Origin: Cheiracanthium punctorium
Lineage: Eukaryota; Arthropoda; Arachnida; Araneae; Cheiracanthiidae
Direction: 5' to 3'
Assembly (NCBI GenBank): GCA_038373885.1
Contig: JAWZYV010011608.1
Location: 372,001 to 436,000, forward strand
Length of the DNA: 64,000 bases
Below are positions 1 through 9,433 of the stretch, piece after piece (the stretch's first letter is position 1; every line of letters begins with the position of its first letter). Made by a program: the position numbers and the translations under genes. The notes under the pieces were generated by a model. That model searched no databases and was not told the DNA's origin. It saw only the letters and a program-made list of their open reading frames with translations.

Positions 1-345
1 CAACTCTGCTTCTGTAGCTGCTTTCAAAGAGCATTGCAGAGCCAGCAGTAATTATTTTTATTTCCCACGGAGGGGAGTAGAAGAGGGGACTCTTCTACTT
101 CCCTCCGTTGCACTGGGGAGAGTATGAGGGAGCGTCCTCTAAGTGAAACTGTACTCCCCCTCTCTAAACAACGGGGGATGAGGGGGAGAAAAGCAATAAA
201 CTTTAGGTTTACCATTGCCGATCTCTGGGAAGATACACATGATCCATGGGCGAGGGAAACAACGTGTTTCGGCGTTTCAAGAATTTTCACTTACAAACGA
301 GGTCACTATAATAAAGTTTAACAATATATGTAGCCCCCTCCCCCC
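1..345. other. GC-richer block ending in a pogo-like MITE fragment
   Basis: The first ~230 bases are richer in G and C than the following DNA and hold CT- and GA-rich runs, but no convincing reading frame or splice signal. From about 235 to 340 the sequence (a 'atgggcgag' motif, then 'aacgaggtcact', then 'agttta') resembles 17055-17140 and 57950-58022, which are ends of pogo-like MITEs, so this part is probably a degraded copy. Whether the upstream block is a promoter, an exon or repeat DNA cannot be decided from sequence alone. Confidence 0.3.
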
Positions 346-448
346 CCAAAAGAAAAATAAATAAAAATAAAAGCAGGCCTGGAGTAAACTACCGAGGCAA
401 TCCCAATTATACACTGCTACACATGAGAATAAGATAGCGGCATGCCGT

Positions 449-530
449 GTAGTCGTGGCCGAGTGGTGAAGGCGATGGACTAGAAATCCATTGGGGTTTT
501 CCGGCGTAGGTTTGAATCCTACCGATTACG
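449..530 (+). tRNA. tRNA-Ser (anticodon AGA)
   Basis: An 82-nt cloverleaf of the long-variable-arm class. The acceptor arms (positions 449-455 and 523-529) pair over seven bases with one G-U. The anticodon loop reads CTAGAAA with AGA at 482-484, giving serine (AGA, read as IGA after editing). The A box (TGGCCGAGTGG) is canonical. The T stem is five perfect pairs, but the T loop reads TTTGAAT where eukaryotic tRNAs have TTCGAAT, so the conserved C56 is T. A T run follows at 541-544 as a Pol III stop. It would supply serine to translation in the cytosol. The C56 change could mean weakened function or early pseudogene status; the rest is intact. Confidence 0.85.
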
Positions 531-734
531 GGGTGAATGCTTTTATACTTATTTTATTGGAATCATCATAAACTATTGTCATGGAAATTTGGTTATTGCT
601 TTTGTTCTTTTTCGTTAATTTTTTTAATTTAATTCCGTGTTAAGAATATCGGTAATCGGTTTTTGCAGAACGAAATATTTTTTTTTCACTTTTGTTCTCT
701 GTACTTCTATACTTGCGTACATTCGATCATTCAG

Positions 735-807
735 GCCCGGATAGCTCAGTCGGTAGAGCGTTAGGCTTTTAACCTAACGGTCCAGGGTTCGAGTCCCTGT
801 TCGGGCG
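735..807 (+). tRNA. tRNA-Lys (anticodon UUU)
   Basis: A 73-nt tRNA with all arms paired: acceptor GCCCGGA against its 3' partner, D arm with GCTCAGTCGGTAGAGC, anticodon stem TTAGG/CCTAA with loop CTTTTAA (anticodon TTT at 768-770), and a canonical T arm with B box GGTTCGAGTCC. The closing sequence is followed by T-rich DNA that can end Pol III transcription. The anticodon stem carries matched changes on both sides relative to the common animal Lys-UUU gene, which keeps pairing and argues for selection. It lies 205 bp downstream of the Ser gene in the same direction, but each has its own internal promoter. Confidence 0.93.
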
Positions 808-839
808 TTTAATTTTTGCCCTAAAAAACGAAGATTGAT

Positions 840-2120
840 GTCCACTTCCCTCAGTTATATCATGTTATCAAGTGTCTTTCACCTAGTTCATAAATTACTA
901 AAAATAAAAATAACGACTAATTTTGGAAGATATTTTTTTCGTATATGTTATGAATTAATAAATGAAATCTTAAAAAATCATAAATAGGAACATGCATAAA
1001 ATTTCATTTCATTAGACCTAGCTAAATTAACTTACTTTTCACTGAACTTCAAAAGCCGAAAAATAAATTTTGCTTTTTAATTTAAACCAGTACTTCTGAA
1101 AATATCAGGTAATGCAGTTGCAATTGATGTTTAAGGGGCACATGTTAAATTTTTCCATTCACGCATTGTCCAGCTCAATTTTCCAATAGCGGAACTAAAT
1201 ATTTATGGAATCCAGTATTTGAAAACTCGTTCAATTTTCACGGAAGGACAATGAATATTTTTTTTCATCACTGTACATTTAATTTAATTTCACTGGGAAT
1301 GTAAAGAGTTCTAACAGGTGGAGGAAGTGTTTTATTGGTTAAAGTTCCGTTGGTATACATCACTTTTCAGTGCATATTCCAGGGACTTTCCGACATCTGA
1401 GAGATATATAAAGGATTTGAGAAAACTTAGTTTCACTATAAATATCTTTCATGATTTTTATGTTGCTGGGAGGGGGTGGGGAAAAAAAAAAAAGATGTGG
1501 CAATAAGAGAGGAGTCTGTTTAACAGCATTATTTCAGTTGTCAGTCGGCTAAATTAATAAATGAAATAAATACCTGTTTTACTGTGTATTTAATGAAAAT
1601 ATAATTTGTCAGCTACTTAACTGGAGAAAGACTCCGAGGCATCCATTTACCAATGTATTTTTATTAATAATATTATAAAGAGTAAGCCCATTCATGAAAA
1701 ATCTCGCTTTCTGTCATCGATTTTCTTTAATGTTTTTCTGGCTACGTGCCTATAATATTTTAGTTTTACGGAGGAAACAATTTACATATTGCTGCAAAGA
1801 AGGCTATCGTATCGAATACAAACAAATAAAATGATTCGTTACATTGAGCCGAATTAAAGAATCTAAATACATAAAAAGAATTTAAAATCCAAAAGGAAAG
1901 TGAATTTTTAATTATGAGTTTTATTCATAGTTTTTGAAGCAATATATTTTAATGGGAGCAAAATATCAATCTGCAGCTGTGTAATAATTACGTTTCTTAA
2001 CATCTACACAAATAGTTGGTAAAAAAATTATTTTATTACTCGACTAAAGAACTGCTATATAATAATAAAAGTAATAATACATTCGTGTGTATGTTTGTAT
2101 ACGTGTGTGAGAGAGAGAGA
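840..2120. other. AT-rich unique DNA, no gene seen
   Basis: Nothing recognisable: no reading frame with family resemblance, no tRNA and no terminal inverted repeat pair. It contains a short GA run near 2108-2121 and scattered poly-A/T tracts. Confidence 0.5.
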
Positions 2121-2132
2121 GAATGTATGAAG

Positions 2133-2348
2133 CAAGGCCGTACCCAGGGGATGGACCAGGGGTTTCCGGTACCCCCCCCCCCCTCAAAAAAAAAAAAAGA
2201 TTTACAATTTTGTTAGCAAAATAATAATGATGAAGTTTTTGGGAAAAACTCAGCCTTTTTTCACCGTTTGGTCCCCCTCCGAAATTTTTGGACCCTCCCA
2301 GAAATTTTTTTCCGAACTATTTGTGTAGGAAACCCTGTGTGGGCCTTG
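2133..2348. mobile_element. hAT-type MITE (CAAGGCCGTACCC family)
   Basis: A 216-bp non-autonomous element flanked by an exact 8-bp direct repeat GTATGAAG (2125-2132 and 2349-2356), the duplication length of hAT transposons. The ends start CAAGGCC on both strands. The inside holds C and A homopolymers and no coding capacity. It would be moved by a hAT transposase supplied in trans. Confidence 0.85.
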
Positions 2349-2470
2349 GTATGAAGTGAATTTATTATTAGTCGTGATGCTTCGTATGAACTCTCAAACA
2401 AAAAGGTACTATTAATTAAATATAGTTAATGAATCCATGGAAAACAGTATACTTCAGTAACCAACGAAGA

Positions 2471-2666
2471 CATGGGCGCCAGCAGCATAGGGCAAGGGGG
2501 GGCAATTCCCCCCCTGGATTTTTGTATGCAGTGTTTTCCCTTGCTTTTTTGCTCTTTCCAACATGGTAACCATATATTGAAGAAGTCTTTCCCCCCCCCT
2601 TGAGTAGTGTTTGCCCCCGCTGGAGTAGTCTTTGCCCCCCTGGGAAATAGTCTGCCGGCGCCTATG
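2471..2666. mobile_element. hAT-type MITE (CATGGGCGCC family), copy 1
   Basis: Ends pair as CATGGGCGCCAGCAG against CATAGGCGCCGGCAG. The exact 8-bp duplication AACGAAGA lies at 2463-2470 and 2667-2674. The internal sequence is about 80-90% like the reverse complement of the copy at 22284-22458, including a block with GTTTTCCCTTGC. No coding capacity; G/C homopolymers flank the core. Confidence 0.9.
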
Positions 2667-3317
2667 AACGAAGATAACCAAGAATAAGGATTAATTTTAC
2701 CATCTACAATTTAACCACGATGCACGATCAAAGATTATGTACTGCAGACAGGGATATGAAAATCACACTCCGCTGTCCCACTTAGAAAACAAAATTCTTC
2801 CTCAGCCGAAAGCTAAACCAGACAAACATGCGGTTAAAAAAAAAGCAAAATATTTTGCTCTATATATTTCTGACCATCCTGGAACGCATTCAAGTAAATT
2901 TTCATTTTTTCCTTTCGTGAACTTCAACGCCTACCTTTACATTACATACACAAGCACGGGTCTGGTAAAACTTGTTTACCGGGGGAATGACGCATCGAAA
3001 AGTGACGCAAAGTTCTTTAAAAAGCGCTTCTTTTTGCAGCTCGTGTCTCGTGATGCAATATCCTTACTGGCATAATAGAAAAATGTACTCGTTTTTGAAC
3101 GGAGAGAATATTTTTTGTGTGCCCTTTGGTTCTTATCGGCTTATCTGCGATTGCGGTGCTGCAACCGGGATTTGTAAATAAAGGGTTGAACCGAGGTCAT
3201 CGTGAGAAGCCCTTTGGAAAATAGATGTGTTCTTTTTAAACATTTAATAAATATTTATAAAAAATAAATAAATAAAATAAAATATGAACCGCTTTCATAT
3301 TTTGTAATTCTTTCTTA

Positions 3318-4290
3318 TTAAGTTGGAAAGTGCATCATTATTCATGAGTGTGCCGTATTTTTCTTTGTTCTATAAAAAGCTTTCTTTGGAATTTGAATCT
3401 ATATTAAAATCGCCTTCTAAAACTGTTTTACAATCTTCGCCAGGTATATTCTAACTATACTTCTCCTTTGTAATAAACTGTCGCGTTTGCCAATTTCTAG
3501 CCAAATTTGGAAAATATTGCCAAGCTTGAATCAGTTTTGAAGACTTATTTTTTGGCGTCAAAATTTTCGATAAATCATCAAAAATTGCAAACCTTGACTT
3601 TCAACATTTTATTCAACACCCCCCCCCCCCGCGCTATGTCCTGTTTTGACACATTTGAAGAGTGCCTCGCCCGTGACGAATCATGTACACACGTCATGTC
3701 GACGCTAAAATACATGCTTGATTTTAATAGCACTCAAGTACTAATAAATAAAAGAGAAGAAAATCTGAAACATTTTCAGATTTTAAATAAGCACTAACGT
3801 GCTATGCAGTGGAAACGCGCTACAACGCCATTTGACTTACGCGAATTGGATTTTAGGCAAGTTTTTTTTATAGTTATCCCACAATGCGAAATATTCACTT
3901 ACACGAGGGTTCTTATTAAAAGATGAGTATCATAATCCATGCGTCCGTCTATTTACCTGTCTTTCTTGCTCCATTAGGTTAGAAAAATGTGTCATAATCC
4001 GTGAGTATACCATATTTGTTTTCCTTGTTCCATGAAACACTTCTTAATTGAAATTTATGTTGAAGTCGCCTACTGAAATTGTTTTACAATATTTGTTAGA
4101 CGTATTCTAACTATACTTCAACTTTGTAAATACTGTTTGAAAAGTACATCATAATTCATAAGAGTGCCGTGTTTGACTATTTTGTATTATAAAAGACTTC
4201 TTCAGGAGTTGATCTGCATTAAAAGCGCCTGCTAAATCTGTTTTTCAATCTTCGTCAGGCATACTTCAACTTTGCTTACACTAATGTAGA
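3318..4290. repeat. Degenerate ~155-bp repeat units (three)
   Basis: Three diverged units at about 3318-3480, 3975-4135 and 4136-4290 share the order of blocks: an ATTCATGAG/GTGCCGT-like block, CTTTGTTC or a variant, a CGCC block, CTGTTTTACAATCTTCG or a variant, then an 'ATTCTAACTATACTTC' block. The last two are directly tandem; the first is separated by about 500 bp. No function can be assigned; they may be remains of a minisatellite inside an old element. Confidence 0.55.
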
Positions 4291-4299
4291 CACTAATTA

Positions 4300-5220
4300 A
4301 TATTCTCACTGAATAAACAGCGTAGGATTTGGCAATTTCTCGCCAAACATAAACAATATCACCAAGCTGGGTTTAGTATTGGGGGGACTCATTTTTTGCG
4401 GTAAACTTGACGGTAAATTGCCAAAATGGCCAACGTGGCCGACCTTTGACATACCAGTATCCCGCCGTTATCTAGCAACCCTGTTTAAAATGCGATCTGC
4501 GTTTTCGCTTTAGACAGCTCGCGTAGACAAAAATCCGTGTCTCAAATTAATTGCATTCTAGTGCTAATTATAGAAATAATAATGCATGCGGTGGAAACAT
4601 CAGTTGACTTCCTTGTACGTCTATTAAATTATGAACATTTTTGATGCTCTTGTTCCAAACTTGGAGAATTTGAAACTGAGATACAATATTTAATAAAGAT
4701 ATGGGTTGGAAAAACGCACATTAACAGTCATAATCGCCTTATCTCAAAGGCGGAATCATCCGCTTTAAAGTTTAAGTATATGCAATGATTTTGAGGTCAA
4801 CGTGACGTAAGTTTCTGTTGCAGGTAAATTTAACTTGTCTACCAGGAATGGGTATTTCCCTTTGACGGAATTTTTTTCTTAAGGAGATTCAAGTATAAAT
4901 ATTTTATCTCAAATTGAAGAATAGTTGCATAATTGAAGTATAACAGCTATCACTGTAGAATCTACTTTTTTTGTATAGTTAAAAATAAATGCATTCTGCT
5001 TATGCCAAAATAAAAGAATAAAGCTACATTAATTATTTCCATGGAGCAAAATCATAGAAATGGAAAAAAAAAGTATAACTTCTTTATATGTAGATTCTCA
5101 TTTTGTAAATTTCTGCTTTTTCTTATTATTAGTTGCGGTTTCCAGAACGAAAAAAATCAAACAAACATGAAAATAGAGTTTCACTTCATTTAGTTTATTG
5201 ACAAAAATATTGTTTGAGAG
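4300..5220. other. AT-rich unique DNA, no gene seen
   Basis: No reading frame, RNA gene or paired repeat ends were found in this stretch. Confidence 0.5.
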
Positions 5221-5228
5221 GATATCTG

Positions 5229-5422
5229 CAGAGCCTTATTATCGCATGGGCAAATCGGGACTTTGCCCAGGGCCCCCGGCTCGAAAGGGCCCCAATATCA
5301 AATGTTGTTCTGAAATAGTCTTTTTTATATCAAAATTTTATGAAAAATAAAACAAATTTCATAGATAGGGGCCCCCAAATTCATCAATGCCCGGGGCCCC
5401 TGTTGGTCATAATCAGGCTCTG
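5229..5422. mobile_element. hAT-type MITE (CAGAGCCTTATTATCGC family), copy 1
   Basis: A 194-bp element with exact 8-bp duplication GATATCTG at 5221-5228 and 5423-5430. The left end is CAGAGCCTTATTATCGC and the right end, read on the other strand, is CAGAGCCTGATTATGACC. It is the best preserved of three full copies here (others at 7471 and, inverted, 17586). GC-rich GGGCCC blocks flank an AT-rich centre. Non-coding. Confidence 0.93.
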
Positions 5423-5429
5423 GATATCT

Positions 5430-6280
5430 GTGATCTAAAAGACCTCTCAACTTATTTACGAAGTTGCAAGCTGTAATATGTCTGTTTTACATATTCAAAG
5501 ACCAAGCTCGGATGAAATTTCAAAAGTAACTTTATCGTTCGTACAATCGGAAAGGAATAAAATAAAAAACCTCAGTCACGTTAAAGTAAGTATGACATTT
5601 ACCTTGTGTTCGAAAGCACTAGTTAGTACTTGAACTAAAACTGTACCTAAGATTGTTGAGCAACAAAAAAGAAAGAAAACAAAAATGCCGTTCCTTAGCT
5701 TTTTATTTGTTTGTTTTTCATGTGTCAGTTTTTGTCCTTTCACCCTTGTTCTCTTGCTAGTAGTAATAGACATACACTGTCTATTATTAATGCTTTTTTC
5801 TCTTTTACAAATCTTTTGCAACGGCTTGTCTTGTTTTTTGTGTTTTATTCTCTGCCTCCGAAGGAAATCGATTGTTTTTACCTCCACACGCCGACACTTT
5901 TATTACGCAACGTGCGAAGTATTCCGACGCGGTGTTTTGAAACAGAAAAGAACAAAAAATTAAAAAAGTAAAGAGGGACATAATGAACGTTTGTAACAGA
6001 GACGAGGTCAGCATAATCGTTTGGGAATGAAAGTGTTGAGAGGGAGTTTTCCTGCTGACTCAAAACTTTTTTTATTCCCCTTCTAAAATATTTTAAATGT
6101 AGACTTGACGTGTGTTTTTTTAATAGCTTTAAAGTGGAAGTGAAATTTGTGTCAAAACAATTACAGTGATGAACTAATTTAAATCACTCGAAGCTTCTGA
6201 AAGTGGATTTTGAATGAAGATAAAAAAGTGGGAACTTAACGGCGGACATATGTAAAGTAAGGGGGCAGTAAAGCATTGTT
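5430..6280. other. AT-rich DNA with T-rich frames, no gene seen
   Basis: Overlapping open frames at 5576-6063 on both strands are low-complexity, Phe- and Leu-rich on one strand and Lys-rich on the other, as expected of T-rich DNA. None shows a domain or a start context. I see no gene. Confidence 0.5.
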
Positions 6281-6293
6281 TAAACGTTTGCTT

Positions 6294-6510
6294 GCCCAGG
6301 TGGTGTAATGGCTAAAGAACCATTCTATCACTCCTTGGGTCCAGGTTCGAATCCCGGCTTGGCCATGGGTGTTAACTTGTCCGTCCCTTCATAGGGGAGG
6401 TAACGCTGGCCGCCAAATGGGTGCCCCCACAGCAAACTGGCCACATAACCTTCGGGCAGTTGTAGTGGACAATGCCTAATCGGCAAATACCCGCCCGCTG
6501 AAAAAAAATG
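6294..6510 (+). mobile_element. tRNA-derived SINE, A tail
   Basis: A tRNA-like head with a degenerate A box (TGGTGTAATGGC) and a perfect B box GGTTCGAATCC at 6344-6354 is followed by a ~150-bp body and an A8 tail. The flanks ACGTTTGCTT (6284-6293) and ACGTTTCTTA (from 6513) look like an imperfect target duplication. Pol III transcribed when active and mobilised by a LINE reverse transcriptase. The head does not close into a good cloverleaf, so this is not a tRNA gene. The body differs from the CAA-tailed SINE family elsewhere in the window. Confidence 0.75.
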
Positions 6511-7004
6511 TTACGTTTCTTATTTACAAGACTTACATTTATACGTCTTTTTTGTGAAGTCTCGACTCATTACTATACATTTTAATGCACAACTGCTTCG
6601 TTTATAAGACGCACAATATCGGTAATACAAGTTCCCTGATTTCGGTCCCTTGAAAGACGTGCTTTAATGTACAGGGCTTGAACTGTCAGTGGGACTAATT
6701 TGAACAACGTCATGGAGTAATGAAAATAAATGCTTCTAATCGGCTTTTTTAATTTGAGAGAATAAGGCTTCCTATGAAATATAAAAATTTTCTTGAAATC
6801 TAAAATTCTTTAAATTATTGACGAAATCAGAAAATTAAAAAGCTTATCCACTTGACAATAGCATATTTTTCAAGAAAACTCTCGTAAAAAATGTTAATTT
6901 TACTATTATTCAAGAAAACTGTAATATCAATAAATATTTTGTTTAAAAATAACTATCTCCGAATAGAACATAAAAGAGTCTAACGAAATTGAGTGTTACG
7001 GCCA

Positions 7005-7200
7005 ATTAATCTGCACGAAGGATCGAGGCCGAATGGGGGACTTTCTAAAGGATCCTAACCCGTATTTACCCGAAGTTTCGGGGGAAAAACACGGCAAACT
7101 CGGCCGGAACGGTTAGGTCGACGGACAGGACCTGGTTTTGAACCAGGCACCTTCTCTCTACCTGTTTAGAGCGCAAACGAGCTCGGCAACTGGTTAGGGG
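7005..7200 (-). mobile_element. CAA-tail SINE, minus orientation
   Basis: The reverse strand carries the body shared by a SINE family seen at 13340, 19011, 38514, 38768, 39360, 49362, 54693 and 55013. Its marks are a CTGGTTCAAAACCAGG box, 'GTCGACCTAACCG', a 'TTTTCCCCCGAAACTT' stretch, an 'AATACGGGTTAGGATCC' stretch, and AAAGTCCCCC. The head is decayed. No exact target duplication was found, so the edges are approximate. Confidence 0.7.
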
Positions 7201-7470
7201 CAGTAAGGGAAGGGAAATTCCTGTTATTGTATATGCATCATATTCAAATTTTTTTAGTGTGTCTTTCTAAAACGAAGGTAAGTAGAGGAGAAATTTGGCG
7301 AAGAACAAGAAATACAAACGACACCAATAACTATAGAAATTGCTCCGGTATCCCACGTTGCTTTTAATTGTTCAACATTTCTGTATATATAAATCTTCAT
7401 AGAAAACTCATAAACTCTTCTCTCAAAACTCAGTCGATAGCTTCTCATTTCTTTGATATGCGTGTAGGCA

Positions 7471-7659
7471 CAGGGCCTTATTATCGCATGGGCAAATCGG
7501 GACTTCGACCAAGCGCCCCAAAGGGCCCTCACTTTCGAATGTTGTTCTGAAATATTCTTTTTTATATCAAAATTTTACGAAAAATAAAACAAATTTCATT
7601 GATGGGAGCCCCCAAATTCATCAATGCCCTGTGACCCTGTTGGTCATAACGAGGCCTTG
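7471..7659. mobile_element. hAT-type MITE (CAGAGCCTTATTATCGC family), copy 2
   Basis: Same family as 5229-5422: left end CAGGGCCTTATTATCGC, right end closing GGTCATAACGAGGCCTTG. Flanks TGTAGGCA and CATAGGCA agree at six of eight bases, a worn 8-bp target duplication. Non-coding; the small open frames that cross it are chance. Confidence 0.85.
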
Positions 7660-7734
7660 CATAGGCACTGCATAAGAAATCCATTCTTTGCATGTAAGAG
7701 ATCAATAATCTGTACTGGAATTTTGAAACTAAGC

Positions 7735-8877
7735 CTTATAAAGAAATTCTCATTCTGTCAACCTACATATATAATGGTCGAAAATTCTGATTTTTTTTGA
7801 GCGAAACAATTATAGATGAGCTTAATATTAGTACTGAAAATATGGAAAAAGAAAAGTTCGTGTCACCGAATGAGTAATTTAGGACTTGTATTTATCCAAA
7901 AAATTCCCGATATTTATTGTGCAAGACAGTAAATTAACTTTTTGTACTGTTTTGAAACCTCTACCTACCGAAGAAAGAACCATTGCCACATGCACGGAAA
8001 AAAAATGCTTTATTGAATTCAACAAATTAATTTAGCGCTATTTTAGCAGAGCAGTTTTGTTGAATCAACATAATATTTCATTGAATGGAAAATATATATA
8101 TATTAAACAAAAAACCCTTATAAAGAAATTCTCATTCTGTCAATCTACAAATATAATGGTCGAAAACTCTGATTTTTTTTTGAGCCAAATAATTATAGAT
8201 GAACTTAATATTTAGTGCTGAAAACCTGGAAAAAGAAAAGCTCGTGTCACCGAATGAGTAATTTAGGACTTGCATTTATCCAAAAAATTCCCGATATTTA
8301 TTGTGCAAGACAGTAAATTAACTTTTTGTACTGTTTTGAAACCTCTACCTACCGAAGAAAGAACCATTGCCACATGCACGGAAAAAAATGCTTTATTGAA
8401 TTCAACAAATTAATTTAGCGCTATTTTAGCAGAGCAGTTTTGTTGAATCAACATAATATTTCATTGAATGGAAAATATATATATATTAAACAAAAAACCC
8501 TTATAAAGAAATTCTCATTCTGTCAATCTACAAATATAATGGTCGAAAACTCTGATTTTTTTTTGAGCCAAATAATTATAGATGAACTTAATATTTAGTG
8601 CTGAAAACCTGGAAAAAGAAAAGCTCGTGTCACCGAATGAGTAATTTAGGACTTGCATTTATCCAAAAAATTCCCGATATTTATTGTGCAAGACAGTAAA
8701 TTAACTTTTTGTACTGTTTTGAAACCCCTACCTTCCGAAGAAAGAACCATTGCCACATGCACGGAAAAAAAATGCTTTATTGAATTCAACAAATTAATTT
8801 AGCGATATTTTAGCAGAGCAGTTTTGTTGAATACAGAATATTTCATTGAATGGAAAAAAAATATATGTATATTAAAT
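7735..8877. repeat. Three tandem copies of a ~382-bp unit
   Basis: Units run at about 7735-8115, 8116-8498 and 8499-8877, each beginning CCTTATAAAGAAATTCTC and ending in an AT stretch (ATATATATATTAAA). Copies two and three differ by only a few substitutions over more than 350 bp; copy one is slightly more diverged. The high identity means a recent duplication. No coding frame is conserved across units. A TTGAATTCAACAAATTAA block recurs near the end of each. Confidence 0.9.
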
Positions 8878-8965
8878 CAAATATCAATGAAAATTTTGAG
8901 GATTTAACAGAACTGCACAGTTAAAATTTTGTTAAAATTACACCTAAAAATTTTGTCGAATTTTA

Positions 8966-9429
8966 CCCTTTGAGGCGCAACCCTTTCCCAATGCTGAAAA
9001 ATGGGCAGCCGTTGCCATCGCTCGACTTAACTACCAGCAAGATGGCGGACGATCGAAACGTTCATCGCGTGCCACAGATGTAGAGACTCTTTTTTGACGA
9101 CAGCTGGCTGTGCCCGGCACAATCTGTGGCACGCGATGAACGTTTCGATCGTCCGCCATCTTGCTGGTAGTTAAGTCGAGCGTTGGCAATGGCTGCCTTT
9201 TTTTCAGCATTGGGCAATCTACCCAGCTGTTCTCGCATTCTTCCATTTTTCAGCAGATGTCAGTGCTGTTAAAAATAATCGTGAGAAATTTTTTACGGGA
9301 AATGACGTGCTAAAAATAAAGTCACCCGCAACTATTTTTTATAGAAATCAAATCTATTCTTCGTGACTGGCAACAGTCAAAACGTCAGAGTTTGGTGTTC
9401 CCAGAGCGGAAACACTGCGCGTTAAAGGG
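8966..9429. mobile_element. piggyBac-type foldback MITE, copy 1
   Basis: Ends read CCCTTTGAGGCGCAACC (left) and, inverted, CCCTTTAACGCGCAGTG (right), the CCCTTT start typical of piggyBac. It is followed by TTAA at 9430-9433, with TTTA before it. The left half holds a 77-bp arm (9003-9079) that recurs inverted at 9122-9198 around a 42-bp spacer, so the element can fold into a long hairpin. No transposase. Related copies are at 16501, 24266, 29666, 53757 and 58533. Confidence 0.9.
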
Positions 9430-9433
9430 TTAA

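Noticed and set aside
2737..3075. 112-codon open frame on the plus strand
   Set aside because: Lys/Phe-rich with no recognisable motif; no upstream or downstream gene structure.
6294..6365. Functional tRNA gene
   Set aside because: Good B box but acceptor and anticodon arms do not pair, and it continues into a SINE body with an A tail.
9031..9246. Open frames in the piggyBac hairpins (also 58599-58787 and 53689-53874)
   Set aside because: They encode the palindromic arm sequence and recur only because the DNA repeats; they read through both arms.
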